Shown: in pieces, positions 54,859-64,000 of the stretch
How the letters are laid out: every line of letters starts with the position of its first letter
How positions within the stretch are numbered: the stretch's first letter is position 1
Assembly: GCA_001466705.2 (NCBI GenBank)
Contig: LATX02000175.1
Coordinates: 744,001 to 808,000 of the forward strand
Direction of reading: 5' to 3'
Length of the DNA: 64,000 bases
DNA from: Moniliophthora roreri
Taxonomy: Eukaryota > Basidiomycota > Agaricomycetes > Agaricales > Marasmiaceae
Program-made: the position numbers and the translations under genes
Notes under the pieces: model-generated
The model's database searches: none
Told to the model about the DNA's origin: nothing
What the model saw: the letters and a program-made list of their open reading frames with translations, nothing else

Positions 54859-55860
54859 ATGTTCAGCATCCTTCTTCTTCTTCCTCTCCTCGTACACGCC
54901 GCAAAAAACCCCAAGCGTGGCATTGCTTGGCCAGTGGAGAATGGTGGCCCTCTCGATCTTGCTGGAAGCGCAAACAGTGTCATTTCATGGGAATACAACT
55001 GGGCAAAGAATGCTCCACCAGGCCTTCCTTCAGGTATTGAGCACGTACCAATGCAGTGGGACGAACGCGATATTGCCGGGTTGGGTGGTGCCATTGGAAG
55101 CGCGAAGTTCCTACTTGTGAGTACTCAATATGTTTCTGCCTCAGTAATTCCTCTCAGTTTCGATGTTGCAAGGGATTTAACGAACCTGAGAGGCCTGAAC
55201 AAGCTGCTATCTCCCCGAGCGACGCAGCACGACTCTGGAAGGATAACATTCAACCACTTTCCCCGGGAGTCAAGCTTGGGGCTCCAGCAGTCGCTGCCGG
55301 ACCTGCAGGACAACAGTGGCTCGACCAATTCTTCGCGGCGTGTTCCGGTTGCACCTTTGACTTCCTGCCCATTCACTGGTGCGATTTCCATCAATTTCAT
55401 CACCATTCATGTTCAAGGCTGAATCCCCTGTGCACTCCAGGTATGGAGAAGGAGCTCAAAACTTCAATGCTTATGTCGCCGGAATGCGCGACAAGTACCA
55501 GAAGCCCATTTGGGTCACCGAGTTCGCACCAACTGCTGGCGATGTCATGGGTTCGTCCACTTTTCAAGGTTATTGTATTACTTGCCTGACGAGCGTTCCA
55601 GCTTTCATGAGAGACACTTTGAACTTCCTGGACAACGAGCCCAGCGTGGAACGATACGCTTGGTTTGCCTACACCGTGAGTTGAATGCCAAGAAGCATGG
55701 TTATAGTTATCCCATAGTATTTTCTAGGCTACTCCTCCTCAGGGCTTACAAAGTGGTTAGTCACATTGACTCTTACCTTTAACTGCTGACGTGCCCCATA
55801 GGTTTGCTGAACGGAAATGGACTGAATGAGCTAGGGAACTTCTATGTAAACAATGCATAA
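54859..55860 (+). CDS. Secreted GH128 family beta-1,3-glucanase
   Basis: Six exons (54859-55116, 55173-55378, 55441-55550, 55602-55675, 55743-55755, 55802-55860) join in frame to 239 residues. A signal peptide (MFSILLLLPLLVHAA) precedes NPKRGIAWPVENGGPLDLAG, VISWEYNWAKN, VPMQWDERDIAGL, FLLGFNEPERPEQAAISPSD (acid/base Glu in GFNEP), WLDQFFAACSGCTFDFLPIH, YGEGAQNFNAYVAGMRDKYQ, KPIWVTEFAPT (nucleophile Glu in TEF) and FLDNEPSVERYAWFAY. These are the signatures of glycosyl hydrolase catalytic core proteins related to S. pombe Asl1, acting on cell-wall beta-1,3-glucan. The 13-nt exon 5 is inferred because phase requires it, and the surrounding sites are GT/AG. The length is normal. Confidence 0.88.
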
Positions 55861-56425
55861 CTGGCTCATAAATGACACTAAACTATAGCACTAATTTATG
55901 CCAATTCCAATTTGAATGTAATGTACACAGTTACAGTCCGGCTCCTTTATACATCATACTTCCTTTATACAGTGGCCTCTGGACAGACCAAAACATCGCT
56001 GTTTGGCCTTGATTCTTTCTTTATATTAGACTGCTGTATATTGAGCATAATATGTAATTTTTCCTGCATTTTTCTAGTGCTTGGGACAGGAATGATATTG
56101 CACAAAAAGTGTAAAATAGTGCTCCATCATAAGGTAGTGGCAGAAATCAGCTTGATAAATCCAGAGAGAGAGTTTCTAGCCTCTATAACCATAAAAACTT
56201 ATAAGTTTAACAATGCTAAGATACACACCTGATAACTCTCAAACACTCATAAGGCACTCCAGCCATCACCCTTCACACAATGGTATTCGGGCAGAAGTAT
56301 GCCTGGGGCTTCCTGCAGAAGGTCCTAATTTGATGTGGAACAATGTGATGTTGCCTAGACCCGAAGTATCTTAGCATAGACCTGTAACCGGCCCCTAGTG
56401 ACAAGCAAGCTTAGTACTAGGGACC
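55861..56425. other. AT-rich, CG-poor relic sequence
   Basis: No gene. CG is scarce compared with the adjacent GH128 gene, resembling the repeat block at 19.4-40.4 kb. An imperfect inverted pair cccctagt/actaggg lies near 56393-56423, just before the Gypsy LTR candidate. Confidence 0.45.
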
Positions 56426-56958
56426 TGTTGATCTGGGTTTGAATTGGCTGGAGACATTTTAGGAGTTTGCCAAAGCCTCAACAATCCTTTTATGGTTGTG
56501 TTACAGACTTTTTCCTCAGTAGACTCTTTTCCTTTCGTTCTTTCTATGCTTCTCTTTCCATCAGACTCTTACACCTTCCCAGTCCCCCATTCCATCTCTC
56601 TCACACATGCTTCTCTCTTCATCGGACTTCTACACCTTCCCAGTCCCCATTTACTTATCCCCTTGTACCTGTATTATTCATATCCCGATGGACTCGGGAA
56701 ACTTTATGTAAACACCGACTTCTTCGCTTTCTATATGTAGTTAGCGTTATGACGGTTGTATTGTATTTAAGCGCTCAAGCTGAGACTCTAAGTCTTCAGC
56801 TTGACCTGGTTTATTCATACTTGTGTCAATGCCAATATCAAAGGACCTCTGAACTTCAGTAACCACTGAACGAACTCAAACTTGAACTTGTGACTACTAG
56901 CGAAGGAGTACTTCGTTAAGATAGTTGGAGTTGACGTTGCTGCGCAAGTAACATAACA
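56426..56958 (+). mobile_element. Candidate 5' LTR of the Gypsy element
   Basis: A 533-bp stretch beginning TGTTGATCTGGGTTTG and ending AACATAACA (TG..CA). It is pyrimidine-rich, with a partly duplicated ~60-bp piece (acaccttcccagtcccc at about 56571 and 56631). It lies 230 bp before the gag ATG. The partner LTR is outside the window and no clear primer-binding site follows, so the borders are only a guess. Confidence 0.35.
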
Positions 56959-57187
56959 CAAGGTCAAGCTGATCGATTGCCGACCTATCCAGGTTTAGGC
57001 ATCACCTAGGAGCAACAAGACGTCGCAACGGAGCAAACAACAGCTAGAGCAGGATATCGCTGAGGCCGAGGCGTGCCGGCGTGGGCAACTAACCCAATCC
57101 ATATCGAATCCTGGTGGACGAGCGATCCCACCGTTAACCCGAGCGTCCCGCAGAGATCTATTGACCCCCTTGCACTTGCCATCGCTA

Positions 57188-58399
57188 ATGAGTCAGCAAC
57201 TGACAGAGACACCAGCAGACGACCCAGAAACAAGGAGAACCTCGACCCTATCATTCACTCCGATTGGATCGAGAACGAGTGAACCAGAAGAAGAACCCTC
57301 GCCGAATACACTGAAGCCCTCAGACTCGAATACATTGAATATCTCCACCGACTCTCCGGAGGAATTAGATCCATTTCAACGACTACTACAGGGCTTAAAG
57401 AACAGCCCCCGATCACCGAAAGTACAGACAGAAACGATGGCAGAGGACAAGAAGCTGTCAGGAAGCAGACCTAGGAAAGAAGAACCGGTGGCCGAAGAAG
57501 CAGTCATTGGTTCCGCAATGCTGGTACAAGTAGTCTCGGCAGTGAAAGAAGTGAAAGCCGCACTTCCAAGGGCCTTTACGGGATCGCGAAAAGATGCAAA
57601 GAAGTTTCTGAGAGAAGTATTGATTTACGTAGCGCTCAATCCCAAGGCGTTCCCAGACGATAGATCGAAGAAGCTCTTTCTCCTCTCATACATGACGGAT
57701 GGACCGGGAGAATTCTGGAAGAATGAGAAAACCAATCTTTTACTCGCGTTTGACACTGATGCTGAGAAGGTGACATGGTCGGAGTTCCTAGACGACTTCA
57801 GAACGTCTTTTGAACCCCTTGATCCTGCCTTAAAAGCACAGCTGGAACTCAAAGACTTGAAGATGAAGGAAAGAGCCGATGAATACACGTATCAATTTAC
57901 CTACCTCGCGAAGCAAACAGGGTATAATGATGCGGCCCAAATAGTAGCGTTCAAACGGGGATTGCCGAAGAGCTTGGTATTCAAAATTATGACGAGACCA
58001 GAAGGAGCACCTTCCACAATTAAGGAGTGGATGAACGCCGCCATTATATTTGACGAAAGTTACAAGCAAGCGTTGGAATACGGAAAGACCTGGGATGATG
58101 AACACGGAGGAAAGAAACCGCAGAGAAGCTTTAGGAAAAAGGAAGAAGTGGCTATTAAGCAGATCACGGAGATAGACAGGAAGGAATACATGGTGAAGGG
58201 GTTATGCTTCAGGTGTGGAAAAGCAGGACACCGCATCAGGGACTGCCCAGATGTGCCAAAAAGGGAAGAGAAGAAGCAAGAAGAGCCGAAGAAGCTTACG
58301 AAAGAAGAAAGGTTCGCCAAGATTAGGGCCCTGGTAAATGAACAGCTGCAGGAAGACAAGGACTTCCTTCTCGATCTGATGGAACAGGAGGGTTTTTGA
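57188..58399 (+). CDS. Ty3/Gypsy gag
   Basis: 403 residues from ATG 57188 (MSQQLTETPADDPETRR) to TGA 58397-58399. A charged leader is followed by a capsid-like region, AFTGSRKDAKKFLREVLIYV, FPDDRSKKLFLLSYMTDGPG, WSEFLDDFRTSFEPLDPALK, EYTYQFTYLAKQTGYNDAAQ, then a zinc knuckle CFRCGKAGHRIRDC (CX2CX4HX4C) and a basic/acidic tail ending LMEQEGF. This is the structural protein of the particle that packages element RNA. The frame is intact. Pol follows in the -1 frame from the stop codon. CG content is normal here, unlike the dead gag at 24.3 kb, so this is a recent element. Confidence 0.9.
   Translation: MSQQLTETPADDPETRRTSTLSFTPIGSRTSEPEEEPSPNTLKPSDSNTLNISTDSPEELDPFQRLLQGLKNSPRSPKVQTETMAEDKKLSGSRPRKEEPVAEEAVIGSAMLVQVVSAVKEVKAALPRAFTGSRKDAKKFLREVLIYVALNPKAFPDDRSKKLFLLSYMTDGPGEFWKNEKTNLLLAFDTDAEKVTWSEFLDDFRTSFEPLDPALKAQLELKDLKMKERADEYTYQFTYLAKQTGYNDAAQIVAFKRGLPKSLVFKIMTRPEGAPSTIKEWMNAAIIFDESYKQALEYGKTWDDEHGGKKPQRSFRKKEEVAIKQITEIDRKEYMVKGLCFRCGKAGHRIRDCPDVPKREEKKQEEPKKLTKEERFAKIRALVNEQLQEDKDFLLDLMEQEGF
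58390..58396 (+). promoter_or_regulatory. Putative -1 ribosomal frameshift site GGGTTTT
   Basis: The heptamer fits X_XXY_YYZ in the gag frame (GAG GGT TTT TGA) and lies directly against the gag stop. Slipping by -1 enters the frame that continues as LKRRKRTMSPP into pol. No downstream structure was tested. Confidence 0.6.
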
Positions 58400-60090
58400 A
58401 ACGGCGAAAGAGGACGATGTCTCCACCGCCGATAACTATTTCACACTTTGTACTAGCTAAGATGGACCGAAATTCTATGCACATTCCTCTCAAGTACAAA
58501 GTGGGAACGAAAATCATTGAAACAAAAGCCTTACTAGACTCTGGGGCAGGAGGGAGGTTCATAAGCACGGAGCTTGCTCGGACACTAGAGAAAAGATGGA
58601 TCTGTTTACCAGAAAAGATCCGGGTGTTCAACGTCGATGGAACGGCCAATAAGACAGCGTGGATAACGCATGTCGTGGAACTAGAATTCCAGATTGCGGG
58701 AAAGGAGTTCAGGGAAAATTTCATGATCTCTGGCATTGGAGATGAAGACATGATCCTGGGACTTCTGTGGTTGAGATATCACAACCCGTCAATTAACTGG
58801 GAGACAGGAGAAATGCAGTTCCACCCTCGACGAAGAATTCAGATCAAAAGGTTCCGAGGAGTTCTGGACGAATTCGAACCCGAAATCCTTATAGGAGCCA
58901 AAACTACAGCATCACAAGAGATGGCTCATCAACAGCAGACCGTTAAGAAGGAGATCGAGGAACTTATTCCCAGCTACTTGATAGGATACCGAGATCGGTT
59001 TGAGAAAGGAAAAGCAGAACGATTCCCGCCAACTAGGACGTATGATCATGCAATCGATCTCAAACCAGACTTCATTCCTAGAAATTGCAAGCTCTATCCA
59101 TTAAGTCCTATCGAACAAGAGGAACAAGACAAATTCCTTGAAGAAAACCTACGAAAGGGATATATCCACAAGTCAAAATCTCCCATGGCTTCCCCTTTCT
59201 TCTTTGTGGCCAAAAAGGAGAAAGGAGCGTTAAGGCCTACACAGGACTACCGAGAACTCAACAAAGGAACAATAAAGAACACTTATCCCCTACCCTTAAT
59301 TTCGGAGCTTCTCGATAAGCTCAAAGGAGCGACGATATTTACGAAACTCGACCTTCGAAACGGATATAACAATGTCAGAATAAAGGACGGAGACCAGTGG
59401 AAAGCCGTGTTCAAAACCAACAGAGGACTTTTTGAACCAACAGTAATGTTCTTTGGACTAAGCAATTCCCCCACCACATTCCAAGCTTTCATGAACGACA
59501 TCCTCTCCGACTTTATCGACGAAGGATGGTGTGTAGTATATATGGACGACATCCTCATCTTCTCAGAGAGTTGGGACGATCACAAGGAACGTACAGAACG
59601 TCTGATGCGTCATCTTAAGACGCATGATCTGTTCCTCAAACCGGAAAAGTGCGAATTCGACGTAACAAAGGTGGTCTTTCTAGGAATGGTGATCCAACCT
59701 GGATACATTGCCATGGACCCTGTAAAGTTGGCAGGAATAGCCGATTGGGAACCACCACAGACGGTGAAGGGAGTACGAGCATTTTTGGGGTTCGGGAACT
59801 TCTATCGGAAATTTATCGGAAAATACGCACATCTCACAAGACCACTAAACGACCTTCTACAAAAAAACCGAAAATTCAAATGGACGCGGCAATGCCAAAT
59901 TGCCTTCGATCTTCTAAAGGCCAAATTCCTTTCCGAACCAATATTAGTAATGCCGGACGTTAACAAACCCTTCTGTATAGAAGCAGATGCTTCCAAGTGG
60001 GCTACGGGAGCAGTACTCCGACAAAAGGGACCTGATGGGGAATGGCATCCCTGTGGATATCTGTCTAAGTCCCTTTCTCCCACGGAGCAG
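58396..60090 (+). CDS. Gypsy pol, first part (protease, RT, start of RNase H)
   Basis: In the -1 frame after gag. Aspartic protease with LLDSGAGGRF (Asp about residue 48) and DMILGLLWLRYHNPSINW. Reverse transcriptase: [72 protein letters not shown], catalytic YMDD at residues ~383-386, [38 protein letters not shown]. RNase H begins PFCIEADASKWATGAVLRQK and is cut by the N at 60091. The last 731 bp repeat exactly at 61929-62659. The natural continuation is therefore 62660 onward. No stop codon in this part. Confidence 0.9.
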
Positions 60091-60091
60091 N
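60091..60091. other. Assembly gap marker (single N)
   Basis: Joins the end of the first pol segment to the start of a different, ~95% similar copy (60092-61927) that restarts upstream of the RT domain, at PDFVPRNCK, equivalent to about 59067. Confidence 0.85.
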
Positions 60092-61927
60092 ACCAGACTT
60101 CGTTCCCAGAAATTGCAAACTCTATCCACTGAGTCCTATCGAACAAGAGGAACAAGACAAATTCCTTGAAGAGAACCTACGAAAGGGATATATTCACAAG
60201 TCAAAATCCCCCATGGCTTCCCCCTTCTTCTTTGTGGCCAAAAAGGAGAAAGGAGCGTTAAGGCCTATGCAGGACTACCGAGAACTCAACAAAGGAACAG
60301 TAAAGAACGCTTATCCCCTACCCTTAATTTCGGAGCTTCTTGACAAACTCAAAGGAGCAACGATATTTACAAAACTCGACCTTCGAAACGGATACAATAA
60401 TGTCAGGATAAAGGACAGAGACCAGTGGAAAGCCGTGTTCAAGACCAACAGAGGACTTTTTGAACCGACAGTAATGTTCTTTGGACTAAGCAACTCCCCC
60501 ACCACCTTCCAAGCTTTCATGAACGACATCCTCTCCGACTTCATCGACAAAGGATGGTGTGTAGTATATATGGACGACATTCTCATTTTTTCAGAGGACA
60601 GGGACGATCACAAGGAACGTACAGAACATCTGATGCGTCGTCTTAAGACACACGATCTGTTCCTTAAACTGGAAAAGTGCGAATTCGATGTAACGGAGGT
60701 AGTCTTTCTAGGAATGGTGATCCGACCCGGATATATTGCCATGGACCCTGTAAAATTGGCAGGAATAGCCGATTGGGAACCGCCACAGACGGTGAAAGGA
60801 GTACGAGCATTTTTAGGGTTCGGGAACTTCTATCGGAAATTTATCGGAAAATATGCACATCTCACAAGACCACTAAATGACCTTTTACAAAAAAACTGAA
60901 AATTCGAATGGACACGGCAATGCCAAATCGCCTTCGATCTTCTAAAAGCAAAATTCCTTTCCGAACCAATACTTGTAATGCCAGATGTCGACAAGCCATT
61001 CTGTATAGAAGCAGATGCTTCCAAATGGGCTACAGGGGCAGTACTCCGACAAAAGGGACCTGATGGGGAATGGCATCCCTGTGGATATCTGTCTAAGTCC
61101 CTTTCTCCCACGGAACGGAATTACGAAATCTACAACCGCGAACTTCTTGCAATTTACAGAGCATTGATGGAGTGGCGACACTACCTCATGGGAGGAAAAT
61201 TCAAGGTTCTAGTTCTTTCCGACCACAAGAACCTGACGTACTTTCGAACGGCACAAAAGCTGAATAGGAGGCAAGCGAGGTGGAGCCTGTTCTTATCAGA
61301 ATTCGATTTAGGATTGGTACACGTTCCAGGCAAATCGATTTCACAGGCAGACACCTTGTCCAGACAAAGTAACGAACAAGATGATGTCGATAGCGACAAT
61401 GAAGACATCATAGTATTACCGGATCGACTCTTTATCCGAGGAATCGATTTAGAAATGAGGAACGACATTGCTGAACGATTGGGCCCAGACGATTTTCACA
61501 AATCGGCCTTGGAACAACTTCTAGACCAAGGCGTGCCGCCAATCAAATCTGCATTATCTGACTGGAAAATCAACGGAGATCTGCTCTTTTTCAAAGAACG
61601 AGTCTACGTACCAAATGATCTCGAACTCCGCTGACGAGTTGTGCAGTCTATTCATAACACACCGGGTGTGGGACACCCAGGACAGTGGAATACCATTGAA
61701 CAAGTGCAACAGGACTTCTGGTGGCCAGGAATGGCTAAATTCATCAGATCATTTGTTGATGGTTGCGTAATATGTCAGCAATTGAAAATCAACACGCACC
61801 CCACAAGAACCCCGATTCAACCACTACAACCGACACCGAATTCCTTCCCGTTCCAAGTATGCACGATGGACCTCATCACAGATCTGCCGGAATGCGACGG
61901 AATGGACTCTATTTTAGTCGTGGTGGA
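60092..61927 (+). pseudogene. Second Gypsy pol copy, misplaced contig, with stop codons
   Basis: RT through integrase zinc-binding region of a closely related but distinct element (for example DRDQWKAVF for [18 protein letters not shown] for SESWDDHKE). It runs RT, RNase H, then HNTPGVGHPGQWNTIEQVQQ and CVICQQ of the integrase. Two in-frame stops: TGA 60897-60899 (QKN-stop-KFEW, where the sister copy has CGA) and TGA 61632-61634 (LELR-stop-RV, again CGA in the sister at 63171). It is bounded by Ns on both sides and looks like a separate contig inserted into the first element by scaffolding. Confidence 0.85.
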
Positions 61928-61928
61928 N
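61928..61928. other. Assembly gap marker (single N)
   Basis: Separates the second pol copy from sequence that repeats 59360-60090 exactly, so the first element resumes here. Confidence 0.85.
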
Positions 61929-63916
61929 ACGGATATAACAATGTCAGAATAAAGGACGGAGACCAGTGGAAAGCCGTGTTCAAAACCAACAGAGGACTTT
62001 TTGAACCAACAGTAATGTTCTTTGGACTAAGCAATTCCCCCACCACATTCCAAGCTTTCATGAACGACATCCTCTCCGACTTTATCGACGAAGGATGGTG
62101 TGTAGTATATATGGACGACATCCTCATCTTCTCAGAGAGTTGGGACGATCACAAGGAACGTACAGAACGTCTGATGCGTCATCTTAAGACGCATGATCTG
62201 TTCCTCAAACCGGAAAAGTGCGAATTCGACGTAACAAAGGTGGTCTTTCTAGGAATGGTGATCCAACCTGGATACATTGCCATGGACCCTGTAAAGTTGG
62301 CAGGAATAGCCGATTGGGAACCACCACAGACGGTGAAGGGAGTACGAGCATTTTTGGGGTTCGGGAACTTCTATCGGAAATTTATCGGAAAATACGCACA
62401 TCTCACAAGACCACTAAACGACCTTCTACAAAAAAACCGAAAATTCAAATGGACGCGGCAATGCCAAATTGCCTTCGATCTTCTAAAGGCCAAATTCCTT
62501 TCCGAACCAATATTAGTAATGCCGGACGTTAACAAACCCTTCTGTATAGAAGCAGATGCTTCCAAGTGGGCTACGGGAGCAGTACTCCGACAAAAGGGAC
62601 CTGATGGGGAATGGCATCCCTGTGGATATCTGTCTAAGTCCCTTTCTCCCACGGAGCAGAATTACGAAATCTATGACCGCAAACTTCTTGCAATCTACAG
62701 GGCGCTGATGGAGTGGCGACACTACCTCATGGGAGGAAAATTCAAGGTTCTAGTTCTTTCTGACCACAAGAACCTGACATACTTTCAAACAGCACAGAAA
62801 CTGAATAGGAGGCAAGCGAGGTGGAGCTTGTTCTTATCAGAATTTGATTTAGGACTGGTACATGTTCCAGGCAAAACAATTTCACAAGCAGACGCTCTAT
62901 CCAGATGGAGTAACGAACAAGATGACGTCGACAGCGACAATGAAGACATTATAGTATTGCCGGATCAACTCTTTATCCGAGGAATCGATTTAGGAATGAA
63001 GAACGACATCGCAGAACGATTGGGCCCGGACGATTTTCACAAATTGGCCTTGGAACAACTGCTGGACCAAGGCGTGCCGCCGATCAAATCTGCATTATCC
63101 GACTGGAAAATCAACGGAGATCTGCTCTTTTTCAAGGAACGAGTCTACGTACCAAATGATCTCGAACTCCGCCGACGAGTTGTGCAGTCTATTCATAACA
63201 CACCGGGTGTGGGACACCCAGGGCAGTGGAATACAATCGAACAAGTACAACGGGACTTCTGGTGGCCAGGAATGGCTAAGTTCATCAGATCATTTGTTGA
63301 TGGTTGCATAATATGTCAGCAATCGAAAATCAACACACACCCCACAAGAACCCCGATTCAACCACTCCAACCGATACCGAATTCCTTCCCGTTCCAAGTT
63401 TGTACGATGGACCTCATCACGGATCTGCTGGAATGCGACGGGATGGACTCTATTTTAGTCGTGGTGGACCACTCATCTACGAAGGGGGTAATTTTTACTC
63501 CATGCGCGAAAACAGCGGACGCCACCAAGATAGCGGAAATGCTGATCCAACATCTTTACAAAAGGTTCGGATTACCGGACCGAATCATATCCAATCGAGA
63601 CCCCAGATTTGCAGCAGAAGTGTTCCAGGAGATGGGAAAACAATTATCCATCAAACATTCCATGAGCACTGCGTTTCACCCACAGACGGACGGAGAAACA
63701 GAACGAGTAAATCAGGAAATCGAAGTCTACCTCAGAGCGTTCTGTTCGAAAGAACAAGCTCGATGGAAAGAATATCTCCCGCTAGCAGAATTTGCCCATA
63801 ACAACCGAACCCATTCAGTCCTCAAGAAATCTCTGTTTTACATGATGATGGGATATCACCCTCACCCACTTCCAACAATATTCGAAAAAATGACGATCCC
63901 ATCAGTAGAGGAATGA
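61929..63916 (+). CDS. Gypsy pol, continuation (RT, RNase H, integrase)
   Basis: The first 731 bp duplicate 59360-60090. The sequence then continues through RNase H (NYEIYDRKLLAIYRALMEWR, LSDHKNLTYFQTAQKLNRRQ, FDLGLVHVPGKTISQADALS), the integrase zinc finger (HNTPGVGHPGQWN..H..C..C, CIICQQSK) and the catalytic core: TMDLITDLLECDGMDSILVV (Asp), GLPDRIISNRDPRFAAEVF (Asp), HSMSTAFHPQTDGETERVNQ (Glu). It ends at TGA 63914-63916, after which the same frame runs open to the window end (LQELKRVREETAGLLELARQ), so this stop is a nonsense change in an otherwise complete pol, likely from CGA. The 3' end and LTR are beyond the window. Confidence 0.9.
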
Positions 63917-64000
63917 CTCCAAGAACTGAAAAGAGTGAGAGAAGAGACGGCGGGTCTATTAGAGCTAGCACGGCAACAGATGATACGAAGAGAGAAGCAG

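Noticed and set aside
57100..57125. tRNA-like atcgaatcctggtgg as a primer-binding site
   Set aside because: It lies about 140 bp beyond the likely LTR end, and I cannot match it to a specific tRNA 3' end.
59283..62127. Antisense frames of ~90 codons in the Gypsy pol copies
   Set aside because: They are mirror frames that repeat wherever the RT coding sequence repeats.

Overview
The window reads as nuclear DNA of a filamentous basidiomycete, most likely an agaricomycete. Nearly all genes are cut by many short introns (about 45-65 nt, GT..AG, one with a perfect TACTAAC branch site). Lineage-typical families are present: a basidiomycete multi-pass membrane protein, an atypical G-alpha with a large helical-domain insertion, a BTB protein, a GH128 glucanase and a berberine-bridge-type oxidase.

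Layout. 1-19,060 is CpG-containing gene space: the 3' end of an unknown gene, a Nup98-like protein whose exons repeat one motif (1881-2903), a membrane protein (3133-4777), a decayed partial paralogue of the Nup-like gene (~5.4-5.8 kb), a BTB protein (6306-7433), a berberine-bridge oxidase pseudogene (9358-11168), the G-alpha (13691-15691) and an aldehyde dehydrogenase (16392-18704). 19,430-40,440 is a sharply bounded, AT-rich block almost without CG dinucleotides. It is a nest of old elements: three copies of a ~1.7 kb LTR-like repeat, a wrecked Gypsy gag, a 91-bp tandem repeat, a relic aldehyde dehydrogenase and a younger PIF/Harbinger element with an intact SANT/Myb partner gene and a broken transposase. 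Repeat copies just outside the block keep CGs where the inside copies have TG or CA, so CpG methylation and deamination is the simplest explanation. 40,660-55,860 is dense housekeeping gene space: exopolyphosphatase PPX1, EMC2, a ChaC-type gamma-glutamylcyclotransferase, a hypothetical gene, AP-1 sigma, ribosomal protein S30 with a candidate snR60/U80 C/D snoRNA in its long intron, an amino-acid permease pseudogene, trifunctional folate enzyme FOL1, signal peptidase SEC11 and a GH128 protein. 56,426-64,000 is a Ty3/Gypsy element whose gag and pol are joined by an apparent -1 frameshift site.

Data quality. Three single-N joins (27460, 60091, 61928) are flanked by exactly duplicated sequence and look like scaffolding artefacts. 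In the first duplication the two 1,416-bp copies match except for one 43-base block, where the second copy is the plain, non-reversed complement of the first. No known DNA rearrangement makes that, so it points to data handling. Within the CpG-poor block and the Gypsy copies, several nonsense codons are TGA where a related copy or the family has CGA, which fits the same CpG-decay process.
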